Below, in pieces: positions 9,417 to 19,112 of a stretch of 46,292 nucleotides of DNA. Position 1 is the stretch's first letter; the number at the start of each line of letters is the position of its first letter. The notes beneath the pieces are model-generated. The model made no database searches. It was not told where the DNA came from and saw nothing but the letters and a program-made list of their open reading frames with translations. Location: positions 355,647 to 401,938 of the forward strand of contig NZ_GL831080.1 of the NCBI RefSeq assembly GCF_000188255.1. The letters run 5' to 3'. Both the position numbers and the translations under genes were made by a program. Source of the DNA: Actinobacillus ureae ATCC 25976 (GTDB taxonomy: Bacteria > Pseudomonadota > Gammaproteobacteria > Enterobacterales > Pasteurellaceae).

Positions 9417-10809
9417 TTATTTCACTTTTTCATTAGTTAGTAATTTGCCTTTATATTCACCGGTCAGTGATTCTAAGAAAGCAACTAGCTCATTAAGCTC
9501 TGTCTCAGAGAATTGTTTATTGCTTTGGTAAATACCCATAATACGAAGCGCTTCTTTTAAGTCTTTCGCACTTGCATCGTGCATATGGTTAACGCCACGT
9601 TACGTAAAGTCGGCACTTTGAAACGGTGCATATCGCTTGGATTCTTAGTTACCGCATAACGACCGTGATCCGCTTCGGTTAATTCCGTACCGAGATCTTT
9701 GAAGTAATCGCCGTATAAGCCCATATACTCGAATGATTGTCCACCCATTGCCGTACCGGTATGGCAGGTATCACATTTCGCATTTTTGAAATGCTCATAA
9801 CCACGTTTTTGTACGTCAGTTAACGCATTTTGTTCACCTTTTAAGAAACGGTCGAATGCACTATTTGGTGTGATAAGCGTTTTCTCAAATTCACCAATCG
9901 CATCGGTCACATTTGCTTGGTCAATATGTGGATAAACCGCTAAGAAACGCTGCATAAAGCCTTCGTCTTTGCTTAATCTCGCTAAGATCTCATCCCAAGT
10001 TTTTGACCCCATCTCAACCGGATTGGTTGGCGGACCGCCCGCTTGATCAGCTAATGTTTTCGCACGACCGTCCCAGAATTGCCATTTATTAAATGCCGCA
10101 TTAAATACGGTTGGTGCATTGATACCGCCTTTTAAGCCGTGAATCCCTTCCGACACAGGTAAGTTATCCACCCCGCCTTGCGTTAATTGGTGACAAGTAC
10201 GGCACTGGATTGAACCGTCACCTGATAAACGTCCGTAAAAATAAAGCCCCTCACCTAGTGCCACTTTATGTGGATTGGTTACTAATTGATCTGGAATCGG
10301 TTGAACTAAACGCGTTGCATCTGTGCCTTCTGCTTTTGGTAAGAAGTGTGCTTGGCGCTGTGCAGTAATCCAATCTAGAATCACTTTCTTCTGTTCCTCA
10401 TCCGGACGAGCGCCCCAGTTAACATGGATATATTTCGCAATTGGCATTTCATCATTACGAATAACTTGCTCCAACTTAGCCAAATCAGCTTCCGAAAGCT
10501 TGCTTGGATCTTTCATCCTTTCAATTAAACGATCGAAACGGAAAAAGCGAGTTCCCTTTTCAATATCCGCCGCCATCATTTGGCTTGCGATAGGTAATTT
10601 TGAATAAGCAGGTAATTCTGCATTTGGTGTGTGGCAGTATTGACAGCCATTTTAAACATCACACCCGCAACGGCTTGATGTGATTCCGGTAATTCGGCTG
10701 CAGCAAGTAATTTAGGCGCTTGTTCTTTATCGAACCAATACGCATATCCCACAAGTGAAAAATAGCCAATGCCGGCTACGGCTAAGGCTGAAAGTAAATA
10801 TTTTTTCAT
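9417..10809 (-). pseudogene. ccp: Cytochrome c peroxidase, two frameshifts
   Basis: This was a periplasmic multi-haem peroxidase reducing H2O2 with electrons from cytochromes. The N-terminus (MKKYLLSALAVAGIGYFSLV) is a membrane anchor/signal. A haem site CQYCH is in another frame: restoring one base in the T run at 10650-10653 (minus strand AAAA for AAAAA) joins FKNGCQYCHTPNAE. The central part (about 10579-9590) has CRTCH and CDTCH haem sites and FKVPTLRNVALT. There the frame breaks again near 9586-9589. The family motif APY is missing, consistent with a 7-base deletion, and the tail MHDASAKDLKEALRIMG continues to 9417. The first break could be a homopolymer sequencing error; the second could not easily be. 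Confidence 0.85.
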
Positions 10810-10839
10810 ATTAGTCCCCCATCAGAAATATGAAACTTT

Positions 10840-10881
10840 ATTATCCCTAAAAAAGAAAGAATATTATTTGAGTTTAATCAA
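10840..10881 (-). promoter_or_regulatory. FNR-type class II promoter of ccp
   Basis: TTGAG-TTTA-ATCAA (10868-10881) matches the FNR consensus TTGAT-N4-ATCAA at 9 of 10 positions. A -10 box GATAAT lies at 10845-10840 on the minus strand. The implied start near 10833 puts the FNR box centre 41.5 bases upstream, the standard activating position. GGGGGA precedes the ATG at 10809. Anaerobic induction of the (now broken) peroxidase is inferred. Confidence 0.7.
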
Positions 10882-10933
10882 TAGTTTTAATCTATAAGAT
10901 CTATATCAATAATATGTATAAACTATGAAATAA

Positions 10934-10958
10934 AAAACGCCCACCAAAGTGAGCGTTT
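10934..10958 (-). terminator. Terminator after yjdM
   Basis: On the minus strand, complementary arms AAACGCTCAC and GTGGGCGTTT (with small imperfections) are followed by a T run. It lies 26 bases after the yjdM stop. Confidence 0.65.
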
Positions 10959-10983
10959 AAAATAAGCAAAATTCAATAAGCAA

Positions 10984-11307
10984 TTACGCTTTTTTCAAGA
11001 ATTCCGATTTCAACATAATTTTGCCACAATCAACATTGTGGTCACCGTTTACTAAGCGGATATTTTTGAATTTAGTTCCTTTCTTCAGTACTTCTGACGA
11101 ACCTTTTAATTTTAAATCTTTGATTAAAAGAACATCATCACCATCAGCTAATAAATTACCGTTACTATCTTTAACGATTAACTGATCTTCATCATGCTCT
11201 TCAACTTCCTCACCTGTCCATTCATGTGCACAATCAGGGCAAACGAATTGAATTGAGTCATGGTAAGTATTTTCGCCTTTACATTGTGGGCAAGCTGGAT
11301 ATGTCAT
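10984..11307 (-). CDS. yjdM: PhnA/YjdM family zinc-ribbon protein
   Basis: This 107-residue protein starts with a zinc ribbon (CPQC at 6-9, CPDC at 23-26 followed by AHEW) and continues into the acidic PhnA domain ([25 protein letters not shown]). It is the usual size for YjdM. Despite the old name 'alkylphosphonate utilization protein', no phosphonate genes are nearby and the cellular role is uncertain. It is a single gene between two terminators. Confidence 0.88.
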   Translation of the reverse strand: MTYPACPQCKGENTYHDSIQFVCPDCAHEWTGEEVEEHDEDQLIVKDSNGNLLADGDDVLLIKDLKLKGSSEVLKKGTKFKNIRLVNGDHNVDCGKIMLKSEFLKKA

Positions 11308-11417
11308 AAAAGTAAATCCTTAATCTGATAAAAAACCGTTATTTTATAATGAAATGCTATAAAAAGTAAGCCTGTGCCTTGTAGCCTAGGCATATAGCAA
11401 TTAAAACCGATAAAAGA

Positions 11418-11450
11418 AAAATGCCCAAACTTCTTATAGTTGGGCATTTT
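11418..11450 (-). terminator. Terminator after rpoD
   Basis: AAAATGCCCAA (11418-11428) pairs perfectly with TTGGGCATTTT (11440-11450), with a loop of 11 bases. A-rich and T-rich flanks make it usable in both directions. It lies 12 bases past the rpoD stop. Confidence 0.8.
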
Positions 11451-11462
11451 CTAGTTAATTTA

Positions 11463-13319
11463 TTAGTCGTCTAAGAAACTACGTAAAGTTTCTGAACGGC
11501 TTGGGTGACGAAGTTTGCGTAGTGCTTTCGCTTCAATCTGACGAATACGTTCACGTGTTACATCAAATTGTTTACCGACTTCCTCAAGTGTGTGGTCAGT
11601 ATTCATATCGATACCAAAACGCATACGTAATACTTTCTCTTCACGTGGTGTTAAGCCTTCTAACACTTCATTGGTTGCGATACGTAAGCTTTCCGCCGTT
11701 GCCGAATCTAACGGTAATTCAAGACTTTCATCTTGAATAAAATCACCTAAATGTGAATCATCGTCATCACCAATTGGGGTTTCCATTGAGATTGGCTCTT
11801 TTGCAATCTTCAGCACTTTACGAATCTTATCTTCCGGCATTCCCATACGCTCCGCTAACTCCTCTGGAGTCGCTTCACGTCCCATTTCTTGTAGGCATTG
11901 ACGAGAAATACGGTTAAGTTTATTGATGGTCTCAATCATATGCACTGGAATACGGATGGTACGAGCTTGGTCTGCGATTGAACGGGTAATCGCCTGACGA
12001 ATCCACCATGTTGCATAAGTAGAGAATTTGTAACCGCGACGGTATTCAAACTTATCTACCGCTTTCATCAAACCGATGTTACCTTCTTGAATTAAGTCTA
12101 AGAATTGTAAGCCACGGTTGGTATATTTCTTCGCAATCGAAATTACTAAACGTAAGTTCGCTTCGATCATCTCTTTTTTCGCACGGCGAGCTTTTAACTC
12201 ACCATTTGCAATACGACCGCCGATTTCACGGATCTGTGCCACCGTTAAACCAGTACTTTGTTCCATACGTTGTAAGTTTGCGATATTGACACGAATTTGA
12301 TCAACGTAGTTAGCCAATTTCGGTGCTGCGCCTTTTTTCGCGTTGATTGCTTTTTCAATCCATTCTTCCGAAGTTTCGTTACCTTGGAATAATTTTAAGA
12401 AATCGGCTTTTTTCATTTGTGCATATTCAACCGCATAACGTTGAATCTGACGCTCTTCCGCACGCACTTGTTTCATCATTTTTTGCATTGATTCCACAAG
12501 TAAATCAAATTGTTTCGGTACTAAACGGAACTCACGGAAAATGTCTGAAAGTGCTTGAATCTGCTCTCTTGATTTTTTATGACCACGGCCGTGTTTTTGA
12601 ATCGCTTGCAATGCTTTCTCGTGCTGCTCACGTAACGCATAGAATTTCTCACGAGCAAGCTCAGGATCGATTGAGTTGTCATCGCCCGTATCCGCACTGC
12701 TATCGCTTCCTTCCTCTTCGCTCTCATCATCCACATCGGCAACCGCTTCCGCATCTTCATCATCAAGCACGGCTTCTAGATCTTCCACCGTTGCTTCTTC
12801 CTGCGCATTCGGATCAACAAACGCCGTCACTAAGTCAGACAAACGCATTGTGCCTTCTTCGACTTGTGCGTAAAAACCGATTAACTCAGTTAATGCTTCC
12901 GGATATTCTGCAACCGCACATTGCACTTCATTGATACCTTCTTCGATACGTTTTGCGATATCAATTTCGCCTTCTCGAGTAAGTAATTCCACCGTACCCA
13001 TCTCACGCATATACATACGTACCGGGTCAGTCGTTCTACCTAATTCCGATTCTACCGTTGAAAGTACTTTGGTCGCTTCTTCCACGACATCTTCATCAGC
13101 GATATTTTCTGCAAGCATCAGCTCATCAGTATCCGGGGCCGTTTCTAAAACCTTGATCCCCATATCGTTGATCATTTGAATAATATCTTCGATCTGCTCC
13201 GCATCAACCAACTCTTCCGGTAAGTGGTCGTGCACTTCTGAAATGGTTAAATAACCTTGTTCACGCCCTTGGGCAATCAGAAGTTCTAATTGAGATTGCT
13301 GTTCTAATTGTTGTTCCAT
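11463..13319 (-). CDS. rpoD: RNA polymerase sigma-70 factor RpoD
   Basis: This is the housekeeping sigma factor, about 618 residues. It has region 1.1 ([17 protein letters not shown]), region 1.2 ([21 protein letters not shown]), an acidic non-conserved insert, regions 2.1-2.4 ([26 protein letters not shown]), region 3, and region 4 with the DNA-reading helix ([20 protein letters not shown]). The frame is open to an ATG at 13346. I chose the ATG at 13319, which gives MEQQLEQQ as in E. coli, because a TGGTATAAT extended -10 box at 13359-13367 would leave almost no leader for the longer form. dnaG lies upstream on the same strand. Confidence 0.97.
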   Translation of the reverse strand: MEQQLEQQSQLELLIAQGREQGYLTISEVHDHLPEELVDAEQIEDIIQMINDMGIKVLETAPDTDELMLAENIADEDVVEEATKVLSTVESELGRTTDPVRMYMREMGTVELLTREGEIDIAKRIEEGINEVQCAVAEYPEALTELIGFYAQVEEGTMRLSDLVTAFVDPNAQEEATVEDLEAVLDDEDAEAVADVDDESEEEGSDSSADTGDDNSIDPELAREKFYALREQHEKALQAIQKHGRGHKKSREQIQALSDIFREFRLVPKQFDLLVESMQKMMKQVRAEERQIQRYAVEYAQMKKADFLKLFQGNETSEEWIEKAINAKKGAAPKLANYVDQIRVNIANLQRMEQSTGLTVAQIREIGGRIANGELKARRAKKEMIEANLRLVISIAKKYTNRGLQFLDLIQEGNIGLMKAVDKFEYRRGYKFSTYATWWIRQAITRSIADQARTIRIPVHMIETINKLNRISRQCLQEMGREATPEELAERMGMPEDKIRKVLKIAKEPISMETPIGDDDDSHLGDFIQDESLELPLDSATAESLRIATNEVLEGLTPREEKVLRMRFGIDMNTDHTLEEVGKQFDVTRERIRQIEAKALRKLRHPSRSETLRSFLDD

Positions 13320-13358
13320 AATTGTATCCGTTTTGTGTGCGAGCAAAAATAGCGTTGG

Positions 13359-13367
13359 ATTATACCA
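13359..13367 (-). promoter_or_regulatory. Extended -10 promoter of rpoD
   Basis: Reading leftward, TGGTATAAT is a perfect -10 hexamer with a TGn extension and no clear -35 box. Its start point would be near 13352, giving a leader of about 33 bases to the chosen rpoD ATG. It allows rpoD expression independent of dnaG. Confidence 0.6.
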
Positions 13368-13423
13368 TTAATTGCGATTTTCTTGATAGTTTTGCAAAAA
13401 ATTTCTTAAAAATGACCGCTTAA

Positions 13424-15166
13424 TTACTGTGCAATTAACATCACCAGTTCTTGCTTTTCTTCTGCATTTAAACCTATTGTACGATCTTTAGCAATCAATA
13501 CTTCGATCCGTTTTTCCACCAATTTCGCATAAAGAAAATCAAGCGTTTCAATGAAGGTACTTTCAATATTTTCCGGAGTAACCAGATGATCCCAATTCGC
13601 TAACAGCTCAAGGGTGCGATAATTCGGTTTATCTCGCCAATGTTCGAGTAAGGCCCCCATTGATACTCCGACTTTTTGTTGGCAGACATCAACCAACTCC
13701 AGTAATAACTCAAAGCCCGGTTCATCCAACGTTTTAAGGGCTGAAATATCCGGCACAAATTTCACTAATTCTGGGTTTTGCAATAATAAAGCGATTAATA
13801 AACGCATTGGCGTTCGCTTAATTTGCAATGGTTGTACCGCCAGTTTCTGTACGGATTGCACTCGACTTGGCAACATTGCCTCCAATTGCGCCGGATCTAA
13901 AATCCCAAGCTTTTGTCCAAGAATGTTGCGTAAATAAACACGCAACATTTCCCCCGGAATACGGTTAATCAGCGGCACTGCCAACGCTGCCAATTTTGAT
14001 TTACCTTCTTTGCTAGAGAGATCAACCTGCGCAATCAATGAATCAAACAGAAAATCACTAAGCGACATCGCATTTTGCAAATAGGCTTCAAAGCCTTGCT
14101 TGCCATGCGCTCGTACAAAACTGTCCGGATCTTCGCCGTCCGGCAAGAAAATAAATTTCAGCTGACGCCCGTCATGCAAATACGGCAGCGCATTTTCAAA
14201 CGCTCGCCATGCTGCTTCTCTTCCGGCTCTATCACCGTCATAGCAACAGATCACTTGTTCGGTGACACGGAACATTTGCTTGATTTGTTCACCGGTGGTT
14301 GCCGTACCAAGTGAGGCCACCACGTTATCTACCCCGAATTGCGCCAATGCGACCACATCCATATACCCTTCGACCACAACGAGTGAGGTAGGGTTTTCAT
14401 TCTGTTGTAAAGTGTGGAATAAACCATATAGTTCATTACCTTTATGGTAAGTCGCCGATTCCGGTGAATTCAGATATTTAGGTCGCTCATCTCCCATCAC
14501 TCGCCCACCAAAGGCAATCACACGTCCGCGTTTATCACGAATCGGGAACATTACTCGATTGCGAAATTTATCATAAATTCGACCGCTATCATTTTGCGTA
14601 ATCATGCCTGTATCGAACAATTTCTGTACTTCATCACGATTCGTGCCGAATTTGCGTAATACGGAATCCATTGAATTATGCGCAAAGCCAATCTCAAAAC
14701 GAGCAATGATTTCCGGTGACAATCCACGGCTTTGTAAGTAGCTTTGGCTAGGAATATCTTGAGTTAAGTTTTGTTGATAAAACTGACTAATCGCTTCTAA
14801 CAGCTCATATAAATTACGTTTAGTTTTATAACTTGCCTGAGGCTTGCCATCACGAGCGATCACATTTTCACGCGGTACTTCCAAACCCTGCATCGCTGCA
14901 AGTTCTTCAATCGCCTCCGGAAATTCCAGTTTATCGTAATCCATTAAAAAGCTAATCGCATTACCATGCGCACCGCAACCAAAGCAGTGATAAAACTGTT
15001 TAGATTGACTGACGGTAAACGAAGGACTTTTTTCGTGATGAAACGGACAACAGGCTTGATAATCTCGCCCTGCTTTCTTGAGTTTGACTCGGCTATTGAT
15101 CAGCTCAACGATGTCGGTACGCGCAACAAGATCATCAATAAACGAACGAGGAATTGTGCCTTTCAT
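13424..15166 (-). CDS. dnaG: DNA primase
   Basis: This 580-residue primase makes RNA primers at the replication fork. The CHC2 zinc site is complete (C40, H43, C61, C64, in CCPFHHEKSPSF and FYHCFGCG). The core has the RNAP-like basic domain (RVIAFGGRVMGDERPKYLNSPES) and the Toprim metal site (VVVEGYMDVVAL; CYDGDRAGREAAWRAFE). A C-terminal domain of about 140 residues binds DnaB helicase. It is the middle gene of the rpsU-dnaG-rpoD set. Confidence 0.97.
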   Translation of the reverse strand: MKGTIPRSFIDDLVARTDIVELINSRVKLKKAGRDYQACCPFHHEKSPSFTVSQSKQFYHCFGCGAHGNAISFLMDYDKLEFPEAIEELAAMQGLEVPRENVIARDGKPQASYKTKRNLYELLEAISQFYQQNLTQDIPSQSYLQSRGLSPEIIARFEIGFAHNSMDSVLRKFGTNRDEVQKLFDTGMITQNDSGRIYDKFRNRVMFPIRDKRGRVIAFGGRVMGDERPKYLNSPESATYHKGNELYGLFHTLQQNENPTSLVVVEGYMDVVALAQFGVDNVVASLGTATTGEQIKQMFRVTEQVICCYDGDRAGREAAWRAFENALPYLHDGRQLKFIFLPDGEDPDSFVRAHGKQGFEAYLQNAMSLSDFLFDSLIAQVDLSSKEGKSKLAALAVPLINRIPGEMLRVYLRNILGQKLGILDPAQLEAMLPSRVQSVQKLAVQPLQIKRTPMRLLIALLLQNPELVKFVPDISALKTLDEPGFELLLELVDVCQQKVGVSMGALLEHWRDKPNYRTLELLANWDHLVTPENIESTFIETLDFLYAKLVEKRIEVLIAKDRTIGLNAEEKQELVMLIAQ

Positions 15167-15188
15167 TGATTCTCCTTGTCATAATGGC

Positions 15189-15242
15189 AAGCGGTCAAAT
15201 TTGCGCTAAATTTTGCAAAAAATTATGAAAATTTGACCGCTT
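15189..15242. terminator. Paired-uptake-signal hairpin between rpsU and dnaG
   Basis: AAGCGGTCAAATTT (15189-15202) pairs perfectly with its complement at 15229-15242 across a 26-base loop. Together with the next hairpin it separates rpsU from dnaG. Confidence 0.6.
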
Positions 15243-15281
15243 ATTTACTAATAGGTTACATAGGTGGGTTCACTAAAAACA

Positions 15282-15317
15282 CTAAAACCGTGATTCCAAA
15301 AGGTTTCACGGTTTTAG
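15282..15317 (-). terminator. Terminator after rpsU
   Basis: CTAAAACCGTGA (15282-15293) pairs perfectly with TCACGGTTTTAG (15306-15317), with a 12-base loop. It lies 30 bases after the rpsU stop, so most rpsU transcripts should end here and only read-through reaches dnaG. Confidence 0.75.
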
Positions 15318-15346
15318 TTAATTTAAGCTAAGTAGCAGACCGCTAA

Positions 15347-15562
15347 TTAGTATAAACGAGTGTTACGTGCATTTTCACGTGCATTACGTTTAGCGTGACG
15401 TTTAGCTAAAGATGCTTTTTCACGTTTACGAATTGTAGTTGGTTTTTCGTAGAATTCACGAGCGCGAACTTCTGCTAATAAACCTGCTTTTTCGCAAGAG
15501 CGTTTGAAACGACGTAATGCAACGTCAAATGATTCATTTTCACGAACTTTAATTACTGGCAT
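15347..15562 (-). CDS. rpsU: 30S ribosomal protein S21
   Basis: S21 (71 residues) is needed for initiation on natural messages. The sequence [21 protein letters not shown] is diagnostic and the basic ending is standard. A GAGGTGA ribosome site precedes the ATG. It is the first gene of the rpsU-dnaG-rpoD set, with its own promoter and terminator. The upstream neighbour is a decayed sugar locus rather than the usual tsaD (gcp). Confidence 0.97.
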   Translation of the reverse strand: MPVIKVRENESFDVALRRFKRSCEKAGLLAEVRAREFYEKPTTIRKREKASLAKRHAKRNARENARNTRLY

Positions 15563-15642
15563 ATGCCATCACCTCAGGAAATATATGTTTAAATAAAGTC
15601 GCACATCAATTTTTGGCGACATAGAACTAAAAAAGGTAGCGC

Positions 15643-15671
15643 ATTCTACCGCAGCCAGCCTTTAAAGTAAA
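15643..15671 (-). promoter_or_regulatory. rpsU promoter
   Basis: On the minus strand TTTACT (15671-15666), a 17-base spacer and TAGAAT (15648-15643) form a good sigma-70 promoter. The predicted start near 15636 leaves a leader of about 74 bases before rpsU. Confidence 0.6.
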
Positions 15672-15748
15672 GGGTAATTTCACTTGGAAAGTGACTCAAA
15701 ACTTACTATTTTTTCAACTATTTTTGTTCATTAACTCAATCATAAGGC

Positions 15749-15775
15749 TTTTAGGATCTCTAGATGATCCTAAAA
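15749..15775 (-). terminator. Terminator after rmlA
   Basis: TTTTAGGATC (15749-15758) pairs with GATCCTAAAA (15766-15775) around a 7-base loop. It abuts the rmlA stop codon on its downstream side. Confidence 0.6.
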
Positions 15776-16648
15776 TCACCTGCTTGTCTGAATTAATCGC
15801 AATAAATATTGCCCATAGCTATTTTTCGCCATCGGTTTGGCTAGCGCTTCAACTTGCTCAGAACTCAACCAATTATTACGCCAAGCGATCTCTTCCAAAC
15901 AAGCAGCTTGTAGGTTTTGCACATGCTCAATCGTTTTCACAAACGAAGCCGCCTCATGCAAACTATCGTGCGTACCGGTATCCAGCCAAGCAAAACCTCG
16001 TCCAAGTAGCTGGATATTTAAAGATCCGTCTTGTAAATACATTTGATTAATCGAGGTTATTTCAAGTTCACCACGCTCTGACGGCGTGACTTTTTTGGCG
16101 AAATCGATTACTCGATTATCATAAAAATATAAACCGGTGACCGCCCAATCTGATTTCGGTTGAAGCGGTTTTTCCTCAATCGAGAGTATACTGTAGGATT
16201 GATCAAATTCTACCACCCCGAATCGTTCAGGATCTTTAACTTGATAACCGAAAATTGTCGCACCATGTTCACGCCCGGCAATTTTACGTAAAGTAGGTGT
16301 AAAGCCCTCGCCATAGAAAATATTATCTCCCAAAATCAAACAAACGTTGTCCGTACCGATAAAGTCTTCACCGATTAAAAATGCTTGCGCTAAACCGTCT
16401 AGGCTTGGCTGGATAGCATAAGAAAGCTGAATACCGAAATCAGATCCATCTCCTAATAAGCGTTTAAAACTCTCATTATCTTCCGGTGTAGTAATCACCA
16501 AAATTTCTCGGATCCCAGCTAACATTAACACCGATAACGGATAATAGATCATCGGCTTATTATATACCGGCAGTAATTGCTTAGAGACGCCTCATGTAAT
16601 CGGATACAACCGCGTATCGGATCCTCCGGCTAAAACGATCCCTTTCAT
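15776..16648 (-). pseudogene. rmlA: Glucose-1-phosphate thymidylyltransferase, nonsense at codon 19
   Basis: RmlA makes dTDP-glucose, the first step to dTDP-rhamnose. The frame runs 291 codons from ATG 16648, overlapping the rmlB stop by 3 bases. Codon 19 is TGA (16594-16592) where the family has arginine ([12 protein letters not shown]), a CGA to TGA change. The nucleotide-binding loop also reads GGSDTRLYP instead of GGSGTRLYP. The rest ([16 protein letters not shown]-like start, [21 protein letters not shown]) is intact to the normal C-terminus. A shortened protein from an internal start would lack the nucleotide loop, so I call it inactive. Confidence 0.85.
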
Positions 16649-17718
16649 GATTCCTCCCGTAGCCCTAAACGCTCACGGTTATATGTACCATCTAAAATCG
16701 CTTGCCACCAATCTCGATGCGTTAAATACCATTGCACCGTTTTACGTAACCCCGATTCAAACGTTTCTTGCGGCTGCCAGCCTAATTCATTGGCAATTTT
16801 ACTGGCATCAATCGCATAGCGAACATCATGCCCCGGTCTATCGGTGACATAAGTAATCAAATCTTCATATTTTTCTATGGCATTTGGTTTATTAGGGACA
16901 AATTCTTCCAACAACTGACAAATCGCACGCACAACTTTAATATTCGTCTTTTCGTTATGACCGCCAATATTATAGGTTTCGCCCACTTTACCTTCGCACA
17001 CTACTTTATAAAGCGCACGAGCATGATCTTCTACAAACAGCCAATCTCGAACTTGCAAACCATCGCCATAAACCGGCAGCGGTTTCCCTTCTAGCGCATT
17101 TAGAATCATCAGTGGAATCAGCTTTTCCGGAAAATGATAAGGGCCGTAATTATTTGAACAATTCGTGACGAGTATCGGTAAGCCATAAGTACGAAACCAA
17201 GCTCGAACTAAGTGATCGCTCGCTGCCTTCGAAGCTGAATACGGACTACTTGGCGCATAAGGCGTTTGCTCGGTAAATAGCTCTTCCATACCGTGTAAAT
17301 CACCATAAACCTCATCTGTTGAAATATGATGAAAACGAAAAGCGGCCTTTTTAGCTGCACTTAAACCGTTCCAATAGCTACGAGCCGCCTCAAGTAAAGT
17401 GTAAGTGCCAATAACATTGGTTTGTATAAAAGCCGATGGTCCGTCAATCGAGCGATCAACGTGACTTTCCGCCGCAAGGTGCATAACTGTATCCGGCTGA
17501 TATTTGCAAAAAAGTTGCGAAATTCGACCGCTATCACAAATATCAACTTGCTCAAAATGGTAACGCGAACTCTTACTCACACCTTCCAATGAGGCAAGAT
17601 TTCCAGCATAGGTTAGTTTATCAATGTTAACGACAACATCTTGAGTATAATTAATAATATGGCGAATTACAGCTGATCCAATAAATCCTGCTCCGCCGGT
17701 AATAAAGATCGTTTTCAT
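16645..17718 (-). CDS. rmlB: dTDP-glucose 4,6-dehydratase
   Basis: RmlB (357 residues) converts dTDP-glucose to the 4-keto-6-deoxy sugar. The NAD-binding motif GGAGFIG is at 8-14, the catalytic TDE pair at 134-136 and YSASK at 160-164. The reading frame is complete. Its stop overlaps the ATG of rmlA. No rmlC or rmlD is present in the window, and rmlA is broken, so the enzyme may have no pathway to serve here unless these lie elsewhere. Confidence 0.95.
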   Translation of the reverse strand: MKTIFITGGAGFIGSAVIRHIINYTQDVVVNIDKLTYAGNLASLEGVSKSSRYHFEQVDICDSGRISQLFCKYQPDTVMHLAAESHVDRSIDGPSAFIQTNVIGTYTLLEAARSYWNGLSAAKKAAFRFHHISTDEVYGDLHGMEELFTEQTPYAPSSPYSASKAASDHLVRAWFRTYGLPILVTNCSNNYGPYHFPEKLIPLMILNALEGKPLPVYGDGLQVRDWLFVEDHARALYKVVCEGKVGETYNIGGHNEKTNIKVVRAICQLLEEFVPNKPNAIEKYEDLITYVTDRPGHDVRYAIDASKIANELGWQPQETFESGLRKTVQWYLTHRDWWQAILDGTYNRERLGLREES

Positions 17719-17765
17719 AAATACATCACAAATTAAAGATATATTCTATTTTATATGAGCAATAA

Positions 17766-17794
17766 AAAAGCAGAAAGAAGATCTTTCTGCTTTT
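17766..17794 (-). terminator. Terminator after the wbaP remnant
   Basis: AAAAGCAGAAAG (17766-17777) pairs perfectly with CTTTCTGCTTTT (17783-17794) around a 5-base loop. A T run follows on the minus strand. It lies a few bases after the stop of the sugar-transferase fragment and before rmlB. Confidence 0.8.
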
Positions 17795-17800
17795 AATTTT

Positions 17801-18121
17801 CTAATATGCTCCTGCTCGCTTACGCACCGCAGTAATTGTTTTAAAAAGAATCGCAATATCGTTCCATAATGACCAGTTTTTCACATACCAAGAGTCAAAA
17901 TAAACACGTGTATCGTAATCCACATCATTACGGCCACTCACCTGCCATAAACCTGTCATACCTGGTTTTGCCATCAGATAGTAATCTAAATTCTCTTTAT
18001 AATAAACAAGCTCATCTGTTACAACCGGTCGAGGCCCAACTAAGCTCATTTGTCCGACAAGAACATTAAATAACTGTGGTAGCTCATCTAAGCTTGTTTG
18101 ACGAATAAAAATTAGCTGGTC
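17801..18121 (-). pseudogene. C-terminal remnant of WbaP-type sugar-phosphate transferase
   Basis: Only about the last 105 residues of a bacterial sugar transferase (undecaprenyl-phosphate galactose phosphotransferase type) remain. The conserved end block [28 protein letters not shown]...KPGMTGLWQVSGRN is clear. A TAA lies in frame just above 18121 and no membrane domain precedes it. Beyond this point the sequence becomes the AT-rich upstream region of the DeoR gene, so the break is a real junction. The full enzyme would load the first sugar of an O-antigen or capsule unit on its lipid carrier. Confidence 0.85.
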
Positions 18122-18226
18122 TTATTTTTTATACAAAAAGTTGCATAAATAAAATCATCTAATATAATTCAGATGTTTTAAAACGAAATTTAGATATTAA
18201 ATATCGAAACTTTTCATGAGGAAAGT

Positions 18227-18988
18227 ATGTCAAAAAGAAATACGCAACAACGTCGCCACCTAATTGTAAAAATGGTACAAGAACAGGGAGAGGTGAGTGT
18301 TGAAACATTGGCAAGTTTCTTCGAAACTTCTGAAGTGACGATTCGTAAGGATTTAACCGCTTTAGAAGAAAGCGGTTTGTTATTACGTCGCTATGGTGGA
18401 GCAGTGAAAATTCCATCAGAAATGATAGAAGATAGTAACGAGCAACTTTCAAAACAAAAATTAGCGATTGCGAATGAAGCGGTAAAACATATTCGAGATC
18501 ATAATCGGATTATCATTGACAGCGGCAGTACGACCGGAGCGATGGTAAAAGCCTTGTACCAGACGGGCTTAGTGATTATGACTAATTCATTAGCATTAGC
18601 AACCGAATTAACCATGCTTGATAATGAGCCTACGGTTTTGATGACCGGTGGTACTTGGGATACTCGTTCTGATTCATTCCAAGGTAAAGTTGCCGAGCAA
18701 GTACTACGTTCTTACGATTTTGACCAACTATTTATTGGAGCAGATGGTCTAGATTTAGTACGTGGTACCACAACATTTAATGAACTCGTAGGCTTAAGCC
18801 AAATTATGGCGGAGGTTTCTCGAGAAGTTATCGTCTTAATTGAGTCTCAAAAGATGGGGCGTAAAATGCCAAATCTTGAGCTTGAGTGGAAAGGCGTGAA
18901 TAAATTGATCACTGATGCCGATATTGATGAAGAAATTAAAAAGACCATCGAATCGCATGGTGTAGAGGTGATTGTGGCTTGTGATTAA
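18227..18988 (+). CDS. DeoR/GlpR-family transcriptional regulator
   Basis: This is a 253-residue regulator. It has an N-terminal DeoR-type winged helix (RRHLIVKMVQEQGEVSVETLASFF...SEVTIRKDLTALEESGLLLRRYGGA, about 8-66) and a C-terminal sugar-phosphate sensor domain (DSGSTTGAMVKAL, TNSLALATEL, FIGADGLD). A GAGGAAAG ribosome site precedes the ATG. It stands 124 bases before glmS on the same strand, so amino-sugar control is a fair guess, but the mannitol operon is also near. The effector is not evident from the sequence. Confidence 0.88.
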   Translation: MSKRNTQQRRHLIVKMVQEQGEVSVETLASFFETSEVTIRKDLTALEESGLLLRRYGGAVKIPSEMIEDSNEQLSKQKLAIANEAVKHIRDHNRIIIDSGSTTGAMVKALYQTGLVIMTNSLALATELTMLDNEPTVLMTGGTWDTRSDSFQGKVAEQVLRSYDFDQLFIGADGLDLVRGTTTFNELVGLSQIMAEVSREVIVLIESQKMGRKMPNLELEWKGVNKLITDADIDEEIKKTIESHGVEVIVACD

Positions 18989-19112
18989 ACAAGCAAATAA
19001 TAAACAGTGGCAATGGCTCATATTTTGATGGAATCGGCACATCAGAATCACTGCTTATTACCCGTTACCCAGTTATTTATTATTTTTTTAACTTTAACAT
19101 AGGAAAGACATT

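Noticed and set aside
12347-12934. Long plus-strand open frame opposite rpoD
   Set aside because: It is antisense to the well-conserved sigma factor, has no ribosome site and its protein is low-complexity (serine/leucine/histidine-rich). It is a codon shadow.
18989-19112. Possible glmS ribozyme or riboswitch before glmS
   Set aside because: The gap is only 124 bases, AT-rich, without the nested pseudoknot core; the ribozyme is known from Firmicutes and relatives, not this group.
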